From Chromera velia (lineage: Eukaryota > Sar > Chromeraceae), in NCBI GenBank assembly GCA_018398765.1, contig JAHBMJ010005823.1, positions 6,906-16,905 on the forward strand: 10,000 bases of DNA, in the 5' to 3' direction. This document shows positions 6,123 to 10,000 of the stretch, piece after piece. The notes below the pieces were generated by a model, which searched no databases, was not told the DNA's origin, and saw only the letters and a program-made list of their open reading frames with translations. Within the stretch, counting starts at the first letter, position 1, and the number at the start of each line of letters is the position of its first letter. A program made the position numbers and the translations under genes.

Positions 6123-6136
6123 GGAGTTAGAACTCC
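6123..6136 (-). other. 3' UTR stem-loop of the LINE
   Basis: The perfect inverted repeat GGAGTT-AG-AACTCC (sense RNA: GGAGU, loop UCUA, ACUCC) lies 13 bases before the tandem tail. LINEs with tandem tails commonly have a 3' hairpin recognised by their own reverse transcriptase. The function here is inferred from position. Confidence 0.55.
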
Positions 6137-6218
6137 CGGGCGGCGCATGCATGCATAGGTCTGTTTAATTATACCAGCTGCAAGCTAAGTGGATGACAGT
6201 TATTCGAACTTAATCTAA

Positions 6219-6878
6219 TTAATCATTTACTATAATATAGCGAGAAATCATAAAGAAGAGAGAGGGTTGAGAGCGCAAGAGCGATGTGATGAACTTGCGA
6301 ACCCCCAAATCAGAAAAGAAGGCGGATGCAAAGGGTGAGTCATAACAAGTGAAGCGGTCTGATTGAATTAATGCCAACCACTGCAAAAAGCCTTGTTCGG
6401 CAGTCCATCGGGGGCAGACAGAGAGCCGATGAATAAAATCATTTACATATCGGCAGCAGGCTTCATAGGTGCACAGCTTTCTATCAAAGCAACCAACAGG
6501 CAGCCTACCTTGCCCGCCCATCGGATTATATGTCAGCATGCGCAAAAAAGAAAAGATTGAACCATCCATAACCAACAGGGCAGAACGGGGAAGGGCAGAG
6601 ATGGAAGGAACACCAGAGGATGACTTGCTGTACAGGAGGAAGATAAACATACGGCGGGAAGACGGGAAGTCGCGCTGCAGAGAGGTGAGTCTAGCAAGGA
6701 GGGGAAAGTGAGAGGAAGATTGCCCATCATCCTCAGAAGCCTTCATACATTCCTTTGCAACTGTCTGTCTTACCTTGCCCTTGAAGAAAAGTGAGCCGGT
6801 ACCTTGTGCCCTACGACCATTCTGCCTGCGTTGGGAAGACAGATCGGGCTCGACCCTCAACGAGCGGAGAAAAATCAA
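6219..6878 (-). pseudogene. LINE ORF2 C-terminal region with zinc-knuckle relic
   Basis: A 219-codon frame ends the LINE coding region. Near its C-terminal third it reads CCRYVNDFIHRLSVCPRWTA. The H-x4-C followed by PRW (6414-6431) matches the zf-RVT-like element found after many LINE reverse transcriptases, though the upstream CxxC pair is imperfect. The start codon given by the open frame is not meaningful, because the protein originally continued from 6902-7803 and is split by a frameshift/stop near 6880-6950. No RNase H domain is seen. Confidence 0.6.
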
Positions 6879-6901
6879 ATCAGCCCAACGAAGCAGCCTG
6901 T

Positions 6902-7310
6902 CTATAGATCTTGTGAATTGCTGGCAGCAGTTATTGAATTTCTTTTAGGCGCGTAACATGGCTGCAGGAATAGTATGTGTTGTGATGGAAAGAGAGTGCC
7001 ACCAGTCAGCCATGCAGGAGCAGAGAAGGGCTTTGCAGGGAAGAAGACCAAGGATGCAAAGAGAGGGCAGACGGAGGCTGCGAGCAGACAAATAACCACA
7101 CCAACGGGCAAACCGAAGCTGCAAAGCATCAAGAGCGAGCAGGTCTGCATCCCGCACTGACAGACATTTAAGGCAGTAGAGCGTTATGGGGGTCCAGCAG
7201 GCTTTAAAGACTGTTACCTACGCGTTAATGCTGAGCGGGCCCATGCTCGCAATCAACCCAATTACCCCTCCCAGAGCCCGCGAAGCAGAAGCAATACGGG
7301 ACTCAATTGT
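6902..7310 (-). pseudogene. LINE reverse transcriptase connection region, frame-broken
   Basis: On the minus strand the successive frames read NKTIESRIASASRALGGVIG (about 7310-7250), MGPLSINA, KACWTPITLYCLKC, DADLLALDALQLRFARW (about 7150-7095) and LLPCKAL...MADWWHSLS. This order (IxxRIAxASRALG, then the FKACVLPTLLYG-like strand, then LxxLQLRFARW) is what follows motif E in LINE ORF2 proteins. At least one stop (TAG, rc near 7227) and frame changes interrupt it. Recognition is by family pattern, not by a search. Confidence 0.6.
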
Positions 7311-7315
7311 CTTGT

Positions 7316-7639
7316 TCAAGCACCCCCCTTTAAAGAAACATACCCAAGATATTTGTATTCGGATGTCCATTCAACTTCCCTCCCACCATACATGACTCTA
7401 CCTGCAGACTGCCCCAGAGCCAAGGCAGACAGATGCAAGATTTTCATTTTCTTTAAGTTCACAGTCAATCTCCATTCCTTGCAATACCCTTCCAAGGCTG
7501 AGAACTTTTTTTGCAGATTTGAGACGGAATGAGCAAGGAAACAGAGATCATGCGCATACCTCAGACTGCCTAAGATGTAGTTGTTAAGGAGGACAGGTTC
7601 GGGCTCTCTCTTGGGCTCCTCGATGCTGCCCTCCCCCAT
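7316..7639 (-). pseudogene. LINE reverse transcriptase, motif C to thumb
   Basis: This 107-codon frame carries VLLNNYILGSLRYAHDLCFL, where YAHD (7547-7558) stands at the catalytic YADD position. It continues LEGYCKEWRLTVNLKKMKIL and GGREVEWTSEYKYLG, matching the typical order: motif C, then the CxxWxLxxNxxKTK helix (motif D), then the FKYLG motif E. The first catalytic aspartate is replaced by histidine, which would abolish activity. The frame is separated from motif B by a frameshift or small insertion at about 7640-7690. Confidence 0.8.
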
Positions 7640-7677
7640 TCTGCTGTCTGACTATCCTGCTCCCTCTGTTTCTCTGT

Positions 7678-7802
7678 CTACGGCCCCCTCGTTCTTACTA
7701 ATTGAACACATACAGGGAACTTCAGAAGGTCATTGATATAGATAAGAAAGAGAATGGGAAAGAGAGCATCACTTTGCTTTACCCCAACGCCCTCCCGAAA
7801 AC
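7678..7802 (-). pseudogene. LINE reverse transcriptase, motif B, at the 5' truncation point
   Basis: On the minus strand it reads FREGVGVKQSDALF then PILFLIYINDLLKF. GVKQSDALFPILFLIYINDL (7785-7726) corresponds to the GVxQGxxLSPxLFxxYIxDL motif of non-LTR reverse transcriptases, with G to S and S to F changes. The open frame continues upstream past 7803 only because the adjoining target repeat happens to be open; that part is not LINE protein. Confidence 0.8.
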
Positions 7803-7803
7803 G

Positions 7804-8215
7804 CGTTTTTCTCAATTGCATTTTATGGTAACCGTTGCATACTCCAGTCTCCGCCAGGCTCTCCCTCACTCCGTCTCTTCCCGTCTCTTCCTTTGCTCGT
7901 AGGGGGGGTGCTAAGGCTTGCTGAGGATTGACACTTACGGCAAGATATAAGGAGCAGACATAGGTGCGAACAAGTCTATTTTGAGTCACTTCTCGACCGC
8001 AGTCTTTCTCTACCACACCTTTTTGCCACATGCATATTTTTATTAATGACTTGTTAACCACTCTCAGAGTCCTCCAATATGTGAAATGAGGGTTCTTTCT
8101 AGGTCCTTCAAGGGGACCGTGTTAATGTGGATGTTAGAAGAGACCGTATTGAATCAGATGTGGTCTATCATATAGATGAGGGAACTTGATACATATGTAT
8201 GTAGACTATATAATG
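7804..8215 (+). repeat. Long direct repeat flanking the LINE, right copy
   Basis: 412 bases, colinear with 5669-6086. It starts exactly at the LINE 5' truncation point (CGTTTTTCTCAATT) and ends CTATATAATG before unrelated sequence. In a T-LINE-T reading, the unoccupied site would run from the tandem array at 5477-5668 through one copy of T directly into 8216. Confidence 0.9.
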
Positions 8216-8426
8216 TAGTACTGCACATAGTATTATCTGGAGTATTATGCACAAGTCTTAGACTGATTAAGACTGTCAGTTTAGCTGTTAGTCTGATTTT
8301 TTGTTGTTCAAGCCAGAGTTGAATCATAAACTATAAAGGTTAGCCCTTTGCTTAAATTTTGACCATGCAAACTTAAGCTATCAAAGTATAAACCTACTCA
8401 GTAGTATATACAAACAAAAATACAAG
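8216..8426. other. AT-rich sequence without genes
   Basis: No coding frame. A small inverted repeat, AGTCTTA (8254-8260) with TAAGACT (8268-8274), is present, of the size expected by chance in AT-rich DNA. Confidence 0.5.
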
Positions 8427-8932
8427 CAGGGATAGGAAATAGGTTATGATTCGAACCGAACCGACTTGGCCGTCAAAAAGCGTTTCGGTTTGGTTAATCT
8501 ATCGGTTATATAACTTTATTATGTCTAAAGTTCGTTTCCTTACTAAATTTGAAACTTTTTACTGTAAAAAGTTTAACATGATTTTTACAGGTATGAAATA
8601 TAGAAAACGAATGAAAGACTGAATGAAAGACGACCAAACCATAATAAAAAGACATTTTTAATTCATATAACCACTTATTTGATTGTCGGATTGTGTTTAT
8701 AGTCAACATACTAAGAAAAACATGATTTATTATACCTTTTCAGTTATCATAACGAAGTTTTTCAGTAATTTTTTGCTTGCTTGAAGTTGTTTCTAGCTAT
8801 CATTTAGGCTATAATGTCGTTTTTATTGGCTTTTATCGGTTAATCCACTTAACTGCCGGTTATGACCGGTTATCACAACTGGAGGGCCAATCATCTATAA
8901 CTTAACCTCATAACCTATCTTTTTCCCTACCC
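8427..8932. mobile_element. Non-autonomous DNA transposon (MITE-like), ~506 bp
   Basis: A perfect 10-bp direct repeat, AAAATACAAG, flanks it (8417-8426 and 8933-8942). The ends form an imperfect terminal inverted repeat: left CAGGGATAGGAAATAGGTTA continuing TGA, right (reverse complement) GGGTAGGGAAAAAG then ATAGGTTATGA. The inner 11 bases are exact (8439-8449 versus 8908-8918). The interior is AT-rich, has CGAACCGAACC and several CGGTTA words near both ends, and has no coding frame. The CAGGG start recalls hAT elements (8-bp target duplications); a 10-bp duplication would fit Mutator-like elements. I cannot choose between them. Confidence 0.65.
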
Positions 8933-8942
8933 AAAATACAAG

Positions 8943-10000
8943 TGTTTCTAAAATATGTGTTTTATTATCAAAAAAAAAAAACTCCAACTTTATCATATCA
9001 AAATCCGAATCATAAAGATAATGACCTAGATAGTGACAAAGAAAGAGTCAAATCTGGAGCTCAAAACTTCATAAGTTAAACTATAACAGATTGGGCATGC
9101 AAACAATTATAAGGCTGAAGCCTAGAGGCCAAGAATTCTTGAATTTGATACCCAATTAAGTGGTTGAGAAGCATATACATGCACGACTCGATTTTTTAAA
9201 CAAGAGAACTGTATGTCCCAGGTCTTTGCGTTGTCGACATCATTCTCTTCATAGTCCGAATTTAACTCAATGTAAATTAAAGTGCCAACAGCTACCAACA
9301 GGTTTCAAGAGGTTTGTGACATCTCTGTGACATTATAATAATAATTCTACGTCTTTGATGACCTCTTTTATCAGTGAGCCTCCTTTATATCATGTGAGTC
9401 CATGCATTATTCTTATGAAGGTTTAATTTGGAAACGTGGCGTGCATGCGACGCCATCAGTCTGCGCGTGTGCATGTGTTGCCGTGAGGACCGATCGATCC
9501 ATCTACGCATACCATTGGATCTGTTGTGCAACTGTTGTACATGTGTTGTTGATGATCGACTTTATGCATTGTAATGAGTGCCTGGATGACACTTGTACGT
9601 GAACAAATAGGAAAGGAGCGATTCAATTAAGAAGTGGTAGATGTGTATTTCTCAAAAGGCCCATCAATGCATGGCGAGCCGATTAGTCGATCGACTGTCG
9701 AGATCGATCGATCAACTTTCATTCTGCGTATTGATTCCATCCTGCCTCGATCGATTGAGCCTCTTTATAGTACTACTTAGGTTAGTCCTTTCGATTGACA
9801 GACTTCTGTGTATGTGTATGGACTTCGAATATCAGGTCATCAGGTCATAGCATCATCCTTTGGCTTTCTGTTTCTAGTATGTCTGCTAAGGACTAGCTCT
9901 TTGCTTTTGATTCCTATACTTCTCCGTCGGTCCATCTTGACCATCCTCATTGTCTTATATTAACTTCATTCCCTCTGCTCTCATTCCTCTTCTCCCCCTC
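8943..10000. other. AT-rich to mixed sequence without recognised genes
   Basis: Up to about 9390 the DNA is AT-rich with A runs (8970-8980). After that it is more balanced. Open frames of 66-69 codons at 9402-9602 and 9641-9850 show no motif, repeat-free conservation signal or splice context that would support them. GATCGATC-type palindromes cluster at 9491-9499, 9686-9695, 9702-9713 and 9747-9754, and ATCAGGTC is tandemly doubled at 9831-9846. Confidence 0.5.

Larger units (their letters stand above)
6087..7803 (-). mobile_element. 5'-truncated LINE (non-LTR retrotransposon), 1717 bp, decayed
   Basis: On the minus strand the element begins inside the reverse transcriptase region (7803), runs through RT motifs, the RT connection region and a C-terminal knuckle, then a short 3' UTR with a stem-loop, and ends in an (ATCA)n tail at 6087. 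These are classic marks of target-primed reverse transcription: 5' truncation, 3' hairpin, simple tandem tail, flanking direct duplication. The clade cannot be named with confidence; the tandem tail instead of poly(A) argues against typical L1. The coding region is split by several frameshifts and stops and the catalytic motif is altered, so it cannot move by itself. Confidence 0.85.

Noticed and set aside
5669-8215. The 412-bp direct repeats as LTRs of an LTR retrotransposon
   Set aside because: The enclosed coding relic is of non-LTR type (GVKQ block, YADD position, terminal HxxxxC), the ends are not TG...CA, and no primer-binding site or polypurine tract is visible. The LINE tail sits directly against the left copy.
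6087-8215. Twin-priming inversion: + strand LINE 3' end (7804-8215) with an inverted 5' part
   Set aside because: The hairpin and (ATCA)n tail lie at the minus-strand 3' end of the RT segment itself, so the element is complete at its 3' end in the minus orientation. The right copy has no tail.
8435-8470. tRNA or SINE B-box (GGTTCGAATC on the minus strand)
   Set aside because: The flanking bases do not form a T-stem, no cloverleaf or A box is found, and the word falls at the end of the MITE.
9402-9850. Open frames of 66-69 codons
   Set aside because: The lengths are expected by chance, composition is atypical for the coding-like exons of this window, and there is no motif or splice support.
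1-10000. CRISPR array, bacterial operon or phage features
   Set aside because: Repeats here are simple-sequence or long direct duplicates without regular unique spacers, and all gene evidence is eukaryotic.

Overview
The window is nuclear DNA from a eukaryote. The evidence is exon-like segments bounded by GT...AG splice signals, long tetranucleotide microsatellites, a decayed LINE-type retrotransposon and a small DNA transposon with terminal inverted repeats. There is no bacterial-style gene organisation. The AACCGAACC / CGGTT-rich interior of the DNA transposon recalls plant-type MITEs, and a green plant, streptophyte or other alga is possible, but I cannot fix the lineage. No intact gene is visible.

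Left part (1-1430): the + strand is strongly purine-rich, with GA, GAAA and GGAA simple repeats and a duplicated purine module (1-155 and 857-980). It contains only weak exon-like islands, the best being on the minus strand at 180-248. Centre-left (1430-5315): the coding-like material is on the + strand and looks like exons of an unrecognised multi-exon gene, partly tandemly duplicated and broken by frameshifts. One 1264-bp intron (2866-4129) is mostly a ~1.04-kb (TTTC/TTCC/TTCA)n pyrimidine array. Block 5106-5314 is a second copy of 2193-2372 fused to a second copy of 4091-4147, so a tandem duplicate has lost about 1.7 kb internally, including the microsatellite.

Centre-right (5477-8215): a short ~50-58-bp tandem array runs into a 412-418-bp sequence present twice in direct orientation (5669-6086 and 7804-8215). 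Between the two copies lies a minus-strand, 5'-truncated LINE of 1717 bp (6087-7803). It has reverse transcriptase motifs (GVKQ block; YADD changed to YAHD), a C-terminal HxxxxC knuckle, a 3' stem-loop and an (ATCA)n tail. The simplest reading is a LINE insertion with a target-site duplication of about 412 bp, which would be exceptionally long. The two copies differ by 12 substitutions, all transitions, and one 6-bp indel.

Right part (8216-10000): AT-rich DNA. It holds a ~506-bp non-autonomous DNA transposon (8427-8932) flanked by a perfect 10-bp direct repeat. The rest is without recognisable genes, apart from a cluster of GATCGATC-type palindromes near 9490-9755.
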